The notes: generated from the letters alone by a model not told the origin. A DNA stretch of 64,000 nucleotides from Apostichopus japonicus (GCF_037975245.1 NC_092576.1:25557611-25621610); one strand, 5' to 3'. Shown: positions 11,587 to 24,602, counted from the first letter of the stretch. Translations and numbers: made by a program.

Positions 11587-14500
11587 ATGGAAGCCAAAAG
11601 TTCGATAGTCGTTTCACAATTCCTAGAAAACATCGGCCTAGAGGAATTGAAGCCACAATTCGAAGGTAGGATGATGTATTTCGGGCATTAGTACTAACCT
11701 TTTATGCGGAAAGAATAGTATTTGAATAAGTCTTGAACTACAATTTCACCGTTGAATGCTGAACGAAAACTGTTTTAAACGGCATATACACTTCGCCTAG
11801 GCCTCACTCTTGTTTAACGTTAGGACTAAATGTTAGTGTAAGGTCGAACGTTAGGCTAAGCTATCTCTAAAAGTAAGCGCCAAGGCTGCATATTATTATA
11901 TAGCCTTCGTTACTCTCTAGATCCTCTTTTCATGCTCATAGAGACTAGGTAGTGCACATCACCATCCTGTTCGTACTTAAGATATTACTCACGTATGAGA
12001 GTAACTTAGGTTACGTCAAACGTTGGCCGACGTACGTTGAACCACCCTACCGTTGGTTTATGTTTTAGGCCCAAGTCAATTCTACATTTATATAGTGATA
12101 GGTATCCTTAACCAACACTACAATGTAAGCAAGCGATATAGCCTAGGCTAAAATTACCAGTTGAATATTACTTTTAAGGCCAGGGAATAACTCAACATGA
12201 CTAGCATAGCCATTAAAATAAACCTCACTATGATCCTGCAGTAGTCAACAAAGCCCCTGGCTCTCATATGTTAGGGACAAATGGGAAACAAGGAAAAAGG
12301 GGCAGTTTGAAATTTCAACGCTTTGGTAGTAGTGATGAAAATAGTAAGCTTTGCAATCATAATGGCGTATGTGTGTGCTTGTGCTGCCAAGCTTGTAAAC
12401 ACAGTATTTCAAGAAGGGAATTTTGGACTTCACATGTTTGGTGTGTACGTGACCACATTAGGGACAAGAAGCGTATTGATTTTTGGGGAGGTCAATTTTC
12501 ATTTGGGGTCACCAGGGGTAGAATTGTGTAAACTACTAAACCTCATATCTCAAGAAGGGAAACTTGGAATGATCTCATATTGTACTTATGTAGGTGTACT
12601 ACATTGAGTAGAAGAATCCTCTTGTCTTTGGTAGAGATCAACGGTAATTTTGGGTCCACACAGGTCAAATTGTGTAAACACCATATCTGTATGCTGAGTA
12701 TAAGAGGTGTCCATTTTGGTCATCAAATGTGAATATTGTTTGTCACATCTCAATGCTTTTTACAGTACTACTCAGATTGAAGTGTATTGTTCATTCTTGC
12801 TATAGCCTCCAGTATATCACATTGCTATAAGATTATTCAAGTAACATCATCGAACCCACATTGTAGTTTTGAGTTCTGGTTTGCCATCAATTCATCATAC
12901 AGCACATTGCACATATACAGTTAAGGAATCTGTTTTCGTAATTGAAGTAGGTGTAGCGATCATGTCAAAATAAAATATTGATGCATCAGATTTGGAAGCA
13001 GAGTATCATTGATATTATTGACAGTTTTAGGAGAAAGTATTTGAGATATAGATTTTATTATGAAAGTATTAACCTTGGTCCCATATAAAGTCGTAACCTT
13101 GATAAATTATTGAAGTTAAATAACATTGCAGAGCAAAATCAAAAGTTAATAAAGAAAATTTGTATCTAGGTTTGGTCGGGGGATTCAACACAATTATGCT
13201 GCCCCACATAAAGTCAAAGCCAGCTAGGTGCACAACTTTCACTTGCTGAAAACATGAGGGCATGGGGTGGGGGGGGGCTACATTCCAACTAAGAACTTGG
13301 TCCATGGTGACTTAATAAAAAAATGATGTTAGTGTTTAACCTTTGAAAGCAGTTGACTTTTTACTTGAAGAAAATAAGTTATGTTAATGAGTGGACTAAG
13401 CAGTAAGCACATAAATATCTTTGCATTTTGTTTTTATTTCACAATTAAATGTTTTCATTCTCTGGTTGTTCTTTATGCCTAGAATAATATGTGATGATTG
13501 CAATATCCATGAATGTTCATTTCCTAATGTGCAACATGTCCTTTGTCATTACTGTTATTAAGCTTTGTAACAGTGTTATTTGGAAAATATTTTTCCTCAA
13601 ATTTCCACAGCTCACAGGATTGATGATGAAGCATTTGAGCTACTGGATGATGAGAGTATAACACAGATAATCCCCAAACTCGGTCTTCGTTTAGTGTTTA
13701 AACATCACTTCAACCTAAGGTGCAACTCTCTTGTGAGTTTCATTTGAGTACTATGTATTCTTGTTATAAGTGCTTGAAGCAGTTTAAAGATATTCAGCTG
13801 CTATGGAAACATCTCAGTTTGCAACATGGAATAAACACAAAATCTAGAACTAAAATTATATGTAGCCAGTTGACTTGTAAAAAGATTTATTATAATGGAT
13901 ATACATACAAAAGGCACTTATTGGCCGAACACGCATTATTGGCAAATCCACGTGAAATTGAGCAAGAAGAACCAGGTCCGGCAGTTGAGCAAATTCCTGT
14001 TATTCCTGATGAACATGATACGCAACAAGTACAGGATATTAATGGTGAAGAAAACGATATTAGTGATGTAGAAGTAGATAACCCTAAAACACATGTACAA
14101 ATTACACAGGAAGTGGAAAGTGCTGCTGCATTGTATGTTGCTAGTCTAAAGAATACAACATTACCCTCTTCAACAGTGCAAAACATTCTGGACACATCTC
14201 GTCAGTTTATTAGAAAAATATTAGATACATTAGGAGAGGTACTAGATCCCATATTACAGGATGTAGCAAATAATGTAATGCCATGTGATGAAAAAGTTGA
14301 GTGCTTTAAATTAGTTATGAATGTTGTGAAAGATCCATTTAGTTCCACTGGTCTTTTGACGCAGTATCAGCAAAGGCAATATGTAATTCATACAGGGGCA
14401 ATGATAGTACCAAAGCAAATTTTACTTGGCAAAATATATAAAGAAAAGTTAAATAGATCCACCGGGAGGACTGAGCAAAAAGAAACAGAAGAAACATTTC

Positions 14501-17500
14501 AATATATACCAATAGCTGAAAATCTAAGGCTGCTTTTACAACAGCCAGGATATATGGCAAACATTTTATTGGCAAAACAGGACTGTGGAGAAGAAAATAT
14601 TATACAAACATACCAGGATAGTAGTTATTTTAAAGATTTGGATAACCAAGGTATGAATATTGATTTGTTGCTGTACAATGATGATTTTGAAACTGCAAAT
14701 CCATTGGGATCAAAAAAGGGGAATCAAAAGGTTTTGGGTGTATATATGTCAGTGATATCTTTACCTAGAAAATACCAATCAAAGTTGGAAAATATACTGC
14801 TAGTTGCAGTGGCAAAATCTGCTTTTGTTTCCAAGTATGGCATCAATGCCATTCTTAACCCTATCATACATGATCTTGAACATTTTTATACAAATGGGTT
14901 ACAGATAAACGTCCCAGGTGAGTTTGTGGGACAAATAAGACCAAGGTTATTTCAGGCTGTGGGTGATAATCTCAGCTTAAATACAACATTAGGATTTGCC
15001 AGTAGCTTCTCAGCAAATTACTTTTGCAGATTTTGCAAAGTACACAAAAATCATACACACAGACAGGTTGTGGAAAATGAGGATTTACTTCGTACACAGG
15101 AAAACATTGAAGATGACATTCAAAGACGTAATGTTTCAGAAACTGGTCTAAATAGATCTTCTACTCTGAATGATCTTAGTTACTTTCACGTAGCCTACAA
15201 TGCTTCTCCTGACATCATGCATGACTTCTTGGAGGGAATTGTACCCATAGAACTCAAACTCATTCTTCATGAATTCATCATAATGCAAAATTATTTTACT
15301 CTGAATGATCTCAATGCAAGAATTCAAGCATTTAGTTATGGTTTCACAGAACAGTCTAACAAACCTAGTCCAATTCTTGCATCTCACCTTGTTAAGCCAT
15401 TTGGAGCAAGTGGCCAAAATGCTTCGCAAATGCATTGCCTTGCTGTTTACATTCCAATTATGATAGGTGACAAAGTCCCTAGAGACTCCCAATTTTGGGA
15501 ATTGTATCTTCTTTTGCTAGAAATTTACAAACTAGTATCTGCACCAAGTATAAGCATAGATGGGACATTTTACCTGAAATCCAAAATAAAAGAACATCAT
15601 GAATTATTTCTCAGACTGTTTCCTGAACATCACCTCATACCCAAGCACCACCATCTTGTGCATTATCCCCGGTCAATTCGTAAACTCGGTCCCCTTTCCC
15701 AATTCTCAAACTTTCGACACGAAGCTAAGCACAAGCGATTAAAGAAGTGGGCAAAATTGTGTAACAATTATAAGAACATTGCTAAGACATTAGCCATTAA
15801 GCATCAGGAAGCACAAGCCTACAGCATGTTGATTAAAGAGGATATTGACAGCAAAGCAATAGAAGTTCATGACCAAAATATTGTTGAAGTGTCTTCACTG
15901 GAAAATGATGACAGAATATGTAACCTGCTCCATTGTACCCCTGAAACTACCTTTGTTGTATGTGGAATGGTTGAAGTTTATGGTTACAATTACAGGCCGA
16001 ACATGATGTTGCTTTCTCAGTGGATTGAACTGCCTGCCTTTGTTATGATACAACAAATTATTCAAATTGGATCACGGCTGCACTTTCTTGTGCAACCATG
16101 GACAACGCTTGAATTTGAAAACCACTTTCAGGCCTACATAGTGTCAAATGATCTTGCAAGACCTTTACAATTGAAAGAGCCTGATGACATATGTGATTAC
16201 AGACCAGTACATGTTTTACAAAGTTACTGTACCTCAGACAAAAGGTTCTACATACCTACTCGCTATGAGCTGGCATAACCTGCAGCAAGTTGTTCAACTA
16301 TGCTTATGGTAGGACCTTAGTATTAAACAGTAAAAAACCTAACTTTCAGTTTTATTGTTGCAATTTAGATATGATTGTATGTTACTATACATTTACAACA
16401 ATTAGAAATTAAAAGCTAAGAGAAATTTCCAGAGCAAAGAGGATAGTAGTTTCCTTGCATTTGAAGATGTTAGTTACATAAGCAGTTTAGCTGTTATACA
16501 GTAATTTGATTTTGCTCCATTCTTATAGGGTGATAGAAACGTGGTATAAATAATTTAAAAGAATTTTCTGGAGATCAAAGCTGACTTCTTTAAATATGCA
16601 GTAAATTTTCTGTACTAGTTGGTGAAATCTGTATCCTGATCACATGCTTATTAATAAAGATATGGATTTTTCAGTTATGTAAAGTTCATATTTAATCTCC
16701 AACAGCAAATTTTACATACATCCCCAGAAATTTGTGATTATTTGAAGCCACATACCTTACCACCAATCAAGCTGAATAATCAAGCAGACATCTCAGGCTT
16801 ATAGCTACTGTAATTTGTGTATTTAAACTACTGTGCTCTACCTCTATAATTTTTGTGTAAATTTTAAGGTTGTTGGCAGACAAAGGTTCCCAAAACTTGC
16901 AGTGCCACTGCTGGATTGATTGACTCTTACATAGGGAATAATATTTCAGTATGTGGTCGATGGGATATCTTTTTTATCTTTAGGGTAAAGTGGGTATTGG
17001 TAAGTGCGTTTTTAAATTTGGCAATAAAGACATATAAGGCTAGAGATACAAATGATCTGAGCTTGTTCAGATATAAAAAGAATATCATTGTCATCTTGTT
17101 AAAGTTAAAAGTGGTCACCCCATGCTAAATATCTCATGTTTTGTTTCTCATTATCTTTGAAAACAGTTGCCAATGGACCCAGTAGTTAACTCTCAACTTA
17201 AGGGACTTGATACAAGTTCATCAGACTCCCTTCCATCTACTATATTGCTTGAGCCCTGGGGGGAGGAGGATATCCTGCAATCACCCCAAAGTGCCTCAAG
17301 TCTATCATTTTCTGATGACTCAACTGAATTACCACCCTTAAAAAGACAGAAGTTTGTGCTACCAGCTTCCTCAACTTTAAGTACTGCTGCAACAACACCA
17401 TCAGCTGCTCCTTTGACCTTAACACAACCACCATCAGCACCTACCTGCAATGTACCATGTTCCTCAACACCCTTACAAGGAAATCCATCTCCAGAGTCTG

Positions 17501-20500
17501 CTTCGCTACCACCTTTCCAAAAAGCAAGATTTGTAAGTAATTTATGTCATTGTGTTTTCATTTGTTTTTCAGTAAGTGCACTGTATGTATTTGTGTATGC
17601 ATGCATGCATATTTGTGATCATGAGGCTTCTAACACAATATATCAATAACCATATACTGTATTTATATTCTACTTTGGTATGTGTTGGTTATTGGTGGTA
17701 ATAATCCCTTTTCATTTTGCTGTAGTGTCATGAATGTTAATGAGTGGGTACAGCCTAACTTGGATTATCTTTCCATGTTCACACTATTTTTGAATTTCAT
17801 ATCAATGTTTGCATCTGGTTAAAGAGTTTTATTCAGACCACCACTATTCCTATGTTATGGGCGTGATTGTAAACAAAAAATTTACCTTATCAGTCAGTGA
17901 TGAAAACTATTAACAATATAGAATGAGAATGCTTGGTAATTATATTCTTTTCTTCTTATAGGATGTCCCGGAAATCTTGAAACTGAAACCTCAAGGCTGT
18001 GGGGTCATCAAAGCTATCAATAGGAACCACACACTGAGTAGCACAAATAAAAAGTACATTGCTAACATGTGTACATCTCATTTGATTGATCTGTGTGGAT
18101 ACAGGTAAGCTTATAAGTAGCTACTACTGCATGATTAACTCAGGCAAGTTTTCTTTTTGTCATACTACTTACAAAGATCCATCATGGTTAGAAAACACAC
18201 AAAACATTACACCATGATCCCACACTGCCTTTGAGGTATGGGGATCTGAGGTACTGTATATATTTATTTGCTCTTGGGAATCATTCAAAACTTTGATTGC
18301 CCATATTTGAAATATTTGGCAACAAGCCATTGATTTGAACCATAACTTTGTAGTACAGTATCTCTGCCATTTCCTTACTTTATAATTAATTGCCACCTTT
18401 AAAGCTATTTTGTTCTAGAGAATAGTAGAGCGTAAACCGTTAACCTATGCTATCATGACGGCATGTGTTGGTATGTGTGTGCCTGTTTATAGCAGCATTT
18501 TTGCGTTTGGTAGCCATTTTTCACCCTTTTGACATGTCCATCAAGTTTTTTACATACATCAATCACAAAACAGTAAACTAAGATATTAGTCAAGTTTTCC
18601 CCTGCCAACAGTGTTAATTGGCAAGTAATTAAGGACTTCTACAGATAACGAGTAGAGCGTCTTCCGACAAATTCCTCATTTCAAATTAATCGCATACAGT
18701 TCCCCCACACCCACTAGATTGAATTAAACCAAAGTGAATAGCTAACATGTTTAGTTTTGAGCCGTTGCTAAAAATACTGTAGATTCAAAAAGTTGTGTTG
18801 GTACCACTGCCATAGACAGTGTACACTAGTGAAGAATTGTGATGCATTACGTATTGTTCAATGACATTGACAGAGTTTACATATTCTACGGGCAGTGTAT
18901 ATTGCGATTCTTACAGGAAATATCTTCGAGAGCAAAAATGTTAAAAGTTGGGTAAATTTTTAGACTTTTACTCCGACATTTGAAGTTAGATTTTTATAGA
19001 TAGGCTAGTTATGTATGTCGTTACGGCATCGTGGAGTCCACAGGGTTGAGGAAATCATAGAAAGGAAGCAAAATGCTGCTTTAAGCCTATTTTGACCGAT
19101 GTCATATACAAGAAGAAATCATGTCATCAATTGCCGAGTCAAGAGAGCGGTTATTTAACATAAAAGTACTTGTCAAACAAAGAACAGACAAGTTTGTATC
19201 TGTGACACTTATGCTTGTTAACAGAATAGTTTAATATTATCTCGTAAATTTATGTTGTGCTGATGATATATTTCACACTTATGCTTTACCTCCCACCTTA
19301 CTAGCCCTAGCTCTGCCATGAAAGAGGCGATGGCACAGGCAATAGTGACAGCATTTCCTTGCCTGAAAGATCCAGAGGGTAAAGGATATGTGAGTATTTC
19401 AATGTGGTCAAAATATGGCTTTTCAAATTTTGGGATCTTTTAAGACTTCCACATCAAAGACCTCCAACAATTGATTTAATTTTGTACCCTTTGGTACATT
19501 TCACTGCTTAAATTCGTTTTGGGTGCGATGTTGTAGGTATAGAGTGCATTTTGGTGCATGTGAGCAAGTTAATTGCTGAACCAATGTTAGACCAATGTCA
19601 TGATACGTCATTGATATTTCATATGTGGACAGGGTTGAAAGCTAAATCACTAAAGAAAGCTTAGAATCGGTATGTTGAATTATTGTCATTTATACCCAGT
19701 AATTTCTTTATCTTCAAACAATCTGTATCTTTCTCATTCGTTTGCCAGTGCATTTCAAATTCAAAATTGATGTTGAATGGTTTGCCACCAAACTTGTGGT
19801 TTTATTGCAGAGGCCTAATCCTCTCACATGCCACTGGTTTCTTAGAAACTTAAATTGCCGCCAAGTCAAATTATCTTACAATGTAATGTTTTAAATCCCA
19901 CTGTATTACAGCTTTATTATACATACGGTACTTTTTCATTTACTGGTCTTGCAACAGTTATGACTATAAAATTAAAAGTGAAAGGAAGTTATCAGAAGTG
20001 GGTTGAAGTATCCCATACCTCTTCATTAGTTTCCCCAGTGATCCAGTTGTTATGTCTTATGTCTCCCAAAATGTATATTCAACCAATTATATTGTCAGTT
20101 ACATTGTCAGTATAAGCTAATATAATGAATTCTTTATATGTCATAGGAAACATGGTATATTAAAGGATCAAGAAAAAGATCTGCTAAAGGAGCATTGGAG
20201 GACCATTTGAGATACAGAAGACGTAAGGAGAAAGTTGATGATGAAAGCACAGTGGCCCATACTTTAAATGATCATAAAGATCCAGATGAAGAAGTAGAAG
20301 GACCAACTGCAACCTATGGTGGTATGACCGATTGTTCTTTATTAATGTTACCAAGGAAAAAAAAAGTATAATATCAATCAATAACTTGTGTTATTGTCTG
20401 TTCCTATTTTCACTATGTCTTGACATCCTGCCATTTTGTAGTTTGACCATATCGATTATGCCATTAATATTTGTGAGATGAACATGAAGCATGAAGATAT

Positions 20501-23500
20501 GATGTACATGCTCCTTTTTTTGTAGAGAATTTTTTTCTCGCTTCAACCATGATAGATATGTTTTATTATCGTTTGACTCTTTTCCATAAAAAATATGGGT
20601 TTGATATCTATGCATGTTTGCAGAAGTCATGCATACAGCCAATTTTTCGTGTCTTATACATGACACAAGGCTGACAAACTGATTGGAGTGGAGGTCTAAC
20701 ATTATATTGGAAATACACTAAACTTGCACTTCATGTGTTTAGCCTAGTTCAAAGATTTGAATGAATCAAGGCTTTTTTCACATAATAAATAAGCTTAAAA
20801 CTGATAGATCATATTTCATATTTCGATATTAAATGGATATAAACTAATAAGGAAATTCACCAACAGTAAAGAAAAATAGGTACGACTTATTAAACTATTC
20901 CACCAGACAATCTCTATTAATTTGTTTGGATAACAAGTTAAGCCCATACCTGGAAAGTACTTTAAGCATGGAGCTATTGTTGGCCATCCTTTTTTGTCCA
21001 ATTAAAGGAATTAACCTTAAATCACTTATCAACAAGCTCTTTCATTCTCTGACATATTTCATTGAGGGCAGATGTGGAAAAAATGCAAGCCTTGACAGAA
21101 TGGCTGAAACACAATAATGGACCAGCAATGAAAGTCCGGACTACAATGAAGGAAACTACCTGGTACAGGAGAAAATTTATCAAGCCCAACAAGAAAAATG
21201 AAAAAGTGCCAAATGTAGCTGAAATCTTGGAAAAGTTTCCACACCTTACTGAAAGAGGAATGGTAAGTGTGTTCTGAAATTACATTTTTTTGGCCATTGA
21301 GAAGATTTTGAGTTTGTCATGTCTTTTCTTTTAACATGAAGAGACAATTCAAATTTAAAAAAAAATAACACTTCCATTTGAAAAGAAATAATCGGTACCA
21401 CTGTCATTGGCCTATGCAATAAATATGTTTGTGATAAACAACGCCTCAAAACAGGAATGCATGTAGTGGCTAATTGCTATTATTGTATATTGACACTTGT
21501 GGTATTTGTTTTACTTTTTAACTGTTTTTCTTTTAATACAGATTGAACAGGACTATGAGGAATTGTTTGGTGCAAAGGGTAACATGTTGTATCAGAAATG
21601 GCCTGTAGTATCTGCATTCATTTTGTCCTATGCAAATAGTATGTGCCCCAAATGGAAAACGATTCTAGAAGTACATTTGTCAAAGGAGCAAGATTTTACC
21701 CAGGGTAGGTATTCTATTCACTTTTTAACGTTGCATGGTAATTGAAGCAATGGCATTTTCTATTATTAAAAGACATAGTTTTACAACACAATTTTCAGTG
21801 GAAAGGTACATACACTAATGTTCTCTGTTTATGCATGGCCCAAACTCGATACAGGTGTGTCACTACATGTTAAAGTGTGCCTTTAAGTTGCAACATTATA
21901 CATACTGTAGATCACAAAGTGCACAACTTTCCTATGAAAGTTGAGACAAACTGGTTTCCTTACAACAAACTGGTTCCAGTTTCCCAAAGTTTTTAGCAGG
22001 TTCTGCAACAACATAGTAGGTATGTGGCTATCAGTAAGTTTGTTATTATATAGTTTTATTAAGGATTTGTAGGGATAATGTCATCATAAATTGATTATCA
22101 GTGTAATTGTGGATAAGCTCCGGTAATAGTTCACCTTATCTTCTCAACCCAGTGCTCAGAGGATAATGAGGCATGTGTGTAATGTATTTTACGTGTTTTA
22201 CGTCCGCCAGTTCACCCAGCAAACCCAAACATTACCCATTTACTCAACATCAGAAGAGTTGGAAGCAACTTGTCGAACACAACCGAATATAAGCCACGGC
22301 AAGACTTGCTGCAAAGACATATCACTCACATTCCTTCAGAATTGTCCCAAACACTCAGTGCATGATGATGAGTGATAGAGAGTCCAAGAACATGTCCACG
22401 GCAAATGCATCTGTGATGAGAACTTATGTGGGATCATACGAAATAAAGTAACGATATGTATACAGTTATTTTCCTTTTACGTTACAGATGAACGGATGTG
22501 TTTGGCATTTTGTATCTTGCCATTGCTATTTGAAGGAAGGAAGAGTGCAAAAGGAGGGCGAGCTTCCAGCAAGGAAACAATGGACTGTTTTATAGATTTT
22601 CAGAAGGTAATAATATCATTGAACACAGGTTCGATTCCTTGCTGCACACGGAATATTATATGTGTTCAGATCCATGTGCATATGTACGTGTACTGTGTAT
22701 GCATGAGTGAGTGTGTGATGCTTGACTTTTTTACGTGATAACTCAACAATGGGTGATCGCTCTTTGTTACTTCAGGTCTTATTGTGTATGGTGTTCATCG
22801 ATCTCATCGTAAATATCAGTTAAGGTATTGGGTCAGAGGTCAAAATATTTAAATAACAATGATTCTGCACCCAAAGGTCACATTATATCCATACTTTGTA
22901 TGATCTTTTTGGTTATCATGTTTGTCAATGTTATTGTGACATTATTCTGAGTGGTGGGCCTCATTTCAGAAGATGGCATGATATATCATTACCATGCTAG
23001 TAGATGGCCCGTACTAACTTGTAAACAATTGTTTTTGGTGAACATAGCATTGATGTTGTCACAGATTTAGGTCAATATATAAATGTTGCAATATTACTCA
23101 AGTAATGGTTCTGATGCCACAGGCAATCATCAAAGGTATTACTGTACTACAGTATAATTGCCCTGACTGCATTTATGCTCATAGTGATCAGTTCCACTAA
23201 ATAAAGTTAAATAGACTGTTGACCCTGGAGCACCTGCATGGTTGTCAAATGGGGTGGGTGCGGAATATGCCTCTTCCTCAAAAGGAAATACCATCACAAA
23301 AATGAACTAGTAGTAACCATGGGTGAGGGTTGCATAGGGATACCCTCTTTTAAGGGAAAATTCCTGATAGTTTCAGTGCCCCTTTGACTCTACACCCCAC
23401 ATAACTCGCCCATTGTCAGAACATGGCAATGTTACTGCAATATACTACCAAAATAATTTGCCCTGGTTTTGGCCAGAACTAACATATCATTTCCATGGTA

Positions 23501-24385
23501 CCTCCAGACTTTGATAATTTATTATACCAGGTATCTTCATAGGACTGGGAAAGAAAATATTAAATAAGGGGTTAATCAACGGTCTAGCGTGCGTTACTCA
23601 CAGGATTAATGCACGATCAGGGGATAATGCAAGCGATGCACGAGGGCGGAGCCCGAGTGCATCCAGCGATAGCATTAACCCCATTCATTCATACACTACC
23701 ATTTGTGTGGGGGAAAAATCATAAAACAAAACATTTTTAGTTACATATAACCAAAGATTTATTAAAGTGATGCCCCGTAATTTTACCGTGCGTTACTCAC
23801 AGGATTAACCACGGTCAGCTGACCTGAATGGACCAATAGGATTTAGGAATCTTTACTAAGTATGAATGAATAATATTTCAAATCCTTTTTTGGTGTCAAG
23901 ACAAGTATGACCTGTGTGTTGTAAAAGTTCCCCCTGAAGAAACCTGTTTCTTTTTTACTAGCATTGGTCAGATATGCTTAAAACTACACAACTGGAAGGT
24001 TACCTATACATATTTCTCAGATTGTGGTCAATATATATAAATTTTATATTATAACTTGTCTTTTCAGGAGGGTGTAAACTTAGAGCAATACTTGACTCAA
24101 TTTGATGGACGTACACAGCCATTCGTTTTGATCTTGGGAGGCACCTACTGCCAGCCACAGCAGCTCTTCGTCATCATTGAGCGAAAGGCAATGGTAGTAG
24201 ACACACTCATTGCAGCAATTGACCTCTGCTACAAGGCTTACCAGGTTTTAGACCTCTGCTATCCACCTCAGGCTATGGGGGTATGGAATGCTTTGGACAC
24301 TCTCATTTATGATATTAAAGTACCTATTGAACCAGGGTCTATCAGGGCATTCAGGGCATACTATCATTTCAAGTCAAGTATGTAA
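11587..24385 (+). CDS. SAMD3-like SAM-domain protein, ten exons, 586 residues
   Basis: Exons 11587-11665, 13611-13732, 17167-17532, 17962-18104, 19305-19389, 20147-20321, 21072-21262, 21542-21704, 22488-22606 and 24068-24385 join with consistent phases into 587 codons including TAA. Exons 1-2 give an N-terminal SAM domain (about residues 1-63: VVSQFLENIGLEELKPQFE, ITQIIPKLGL). Exon 3 is a Ser/Pro/Thr-rich linker. The later exons match the layout of vertebrate SAMD3: AFPCLKDPEGKGY followed by WYIKGSRKRS, a WLKHNN helical segment, LEKFPHL, then a C-terminal LFVIIERKAMVVDTLIAAI block. The exon 2 donor (GTGAGT at 13733) is chosen because only it gives the phase needed at 17167. The gene encloses the transposase ORF in intron 2 and lies wholly between the transposon tips. 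SAM domains mediate protein association; no enzyme motif is seen. Confidence 0.8.
13753..16278 (+). CDS. Tnp2-like (CACTA/EnSpm) transposase, 841 residues, intronless
   Basis: The open frame extends upstream to 13720, but the first ATG is 13753. The N-terminus has two zinc fingers: C4, C7, H20, H25 and C37, C42, H55, H60. The central region has IIHDLEHFYTNGLQI and GDNLSLNTTLGF (Asp405), followed by the C425-x-x-C428 knuckle. These match the Tnp2 pattern of an acidic residue before a cysteine knuckle. PDIMHDFLEGI (D487, H490, E494) and PKHHHLVHYP...LGP (630-645) with E657 correspond to the plant DIMH...N and H-x-LVH...GP blocks. No stop or frameshift is present. The ATG is 20 bp past the exon 2 donor of the SAMD3-like gene, and an in-frame stop for that gene's read-through lies at 13745-13747. 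An AATAAA at 16653 could end its transcript. The DDE assignment is tentative. Confidence 0.8.
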   Translation: MYSCYKCLKQFKDIQLLWKHLSLQHGINTKSRTKIICSQLTCKKIYYNGYTYKRHLLAEHALLANPREIEQEEPGPAVEQIPVIPDEHDTQQVQDINGEENDISDVEVDNPKTHVQITQEVESAAALYVASLKNTTLPSSTVQNILDTSRQFIRKILDTLGEVLDPILQDVANNVMPCDEKVECFKLVMNVVKDPFSSTGLLTQYQQRQYVIHTGAMIVPKQILLGKIYKEKLNRSTGRTEQKETEETFQYIPIAENLRLLLQQPGYMANILLAKQDCGEENIIQTYQDSSYFKDLDNQGMNIDLLLYNDDFETANPLGSKKGNQKVLGVYMSVISLPRKYQSKLENILLVAVAKSAFVSKYGINAILNPIIHDLEHFYTNGLQINVPGEFVGQIRPRLFQAVGDNLSLNTTLGFASSFSANYFCRFCKVHKNHTHRQVVENEDLLRTQENIEDDIQRRNVSETGLNRSSTLNDLSYFHVAYNASPDIMHDFLEGIVPIELKLILHEFIIMQNYFTLNDLNARIQAFSYGFTEQSNKPSPILASHLVKPFGASGQNASQMHCLAVYIPIMIGDKVPRDSQFWELYLLLLEIYKLVSAPSISIDGTFYLKSKIKEHHELFLRLFPEHHLIPKHHHLVHYPRSIRKLGPLSQFSNFRHEAKHKRLKKWAKLCNNYKNIAKTLAIKHQEAQAYSMLIKEDIDSKAIEVHDQNIVEVSSLENDDRICNLLHCTPETTFVVCGMVEVYGYNYRPNMMLLSQWIELPAFVMIQQIIQIGSRLHFLVQPWTTLEFENHFQAYIVSNDLARPLQLKEPDDICDYRPVHVLQSYCTSDKRFYIPTRYELA
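16653..16658 (+). terminator. Candidate poly(A) signal for the transposase transcript
   Basis: AATAAA lies 375 bp after the transposase stop codon and inside intron 2 of the SAMD3-like gene. Use of this site rather than splicing to exon 3 would yield a transposase mRNA. Confidence 0.35.
16659..17166 (+). other. Remainder of intron 2
   Basis: AT-rich non-coding DNA ending in the AAACAG acceptor before exon 3. No repeat or coding signal was seen. Confidence 0.5.
18105..19304 (+). other. Intron 4 of the SAMD3-like gene
   Basis: 1.2 kb between a GTAAGC donor and a CTTACTAG acceptor. No supported coding sequence. The phrase GAGTAGAGCGT or close variants occurs near 18417 and 18650, which may mark small repeated segments. 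Confidence 0.5.
22607..24067 (+). other. Intron 9 of the SAMD3-like gene
   Basis: 1.46 kb. It contains a repeated segment around CGTGCGTTACTCACAGGATTAA at about 23588-23615 and again near 23790. Between these is a GC-richer block with CGATGCACGAGGGCGGAGC and partially self-complementary flanks, perhaps a small insertion. The intron ends in CTTTTCAG. Confidence 0.5.
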
Positions 24386-24435
24386 GACTGCTGTCAGCAA
24401 CATGGCATTATTTTCATCATGGTTAACAAGTAATC

Positions 24436-24545
24436 TGCTCCAGCAGCTCTTCGTCATCATTGAGGAGAAGGCACTGGAAGTGGGCCCTCTCTTTGTATCC
24501 ATTTGCCTGTGCTATGTAAAGCTAAACAGATGTTAGACCTCTAGC
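24436..24545 (+). pseudogene. Degenerate tandem duplicate of part of the last SAMD3-like exon
   Basis: CAGCAGCTCTTCGTCATCAT at about 24442 repeats the sequence at about 24160 in the last exon. It continues as a diverged copy (GAGGAGAAGGCACTGGAAGT, then GTTAGACCTCT) with an internal deletion. It lies after the stop at 24385, so it is now 3' UTR or flank. Confidence 0.7.
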
Positions 24546-24602
24546 TTCTATTAACTTCAGGTTACAAGGGTATGTAAAACTTTAGACAGTTTAACAAAGA
24601 TG

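Noticed and set aside
13720-13725. Alternative donor AAG|GTGCAA for SAMD3-like exon 2
   Set aside because: It would leave two bases, putting exon 3 in a frame that soon stops. The donor at 13733 gives phase 0, as exon 3 requires.
13720-13752. Upstream extension of the transposase frame starting at GTG
   Set aside because: The extension overlaps the SAM exon and its donor site. The first ATG at 13753 directly precedes the zinc finger.
17167-17649. 160-codon single-exon gene
   Set aside because: The open frame includes the real SAMD3-like exon 3 (to 17532) and then runs into intron past a GTAAGT donor.
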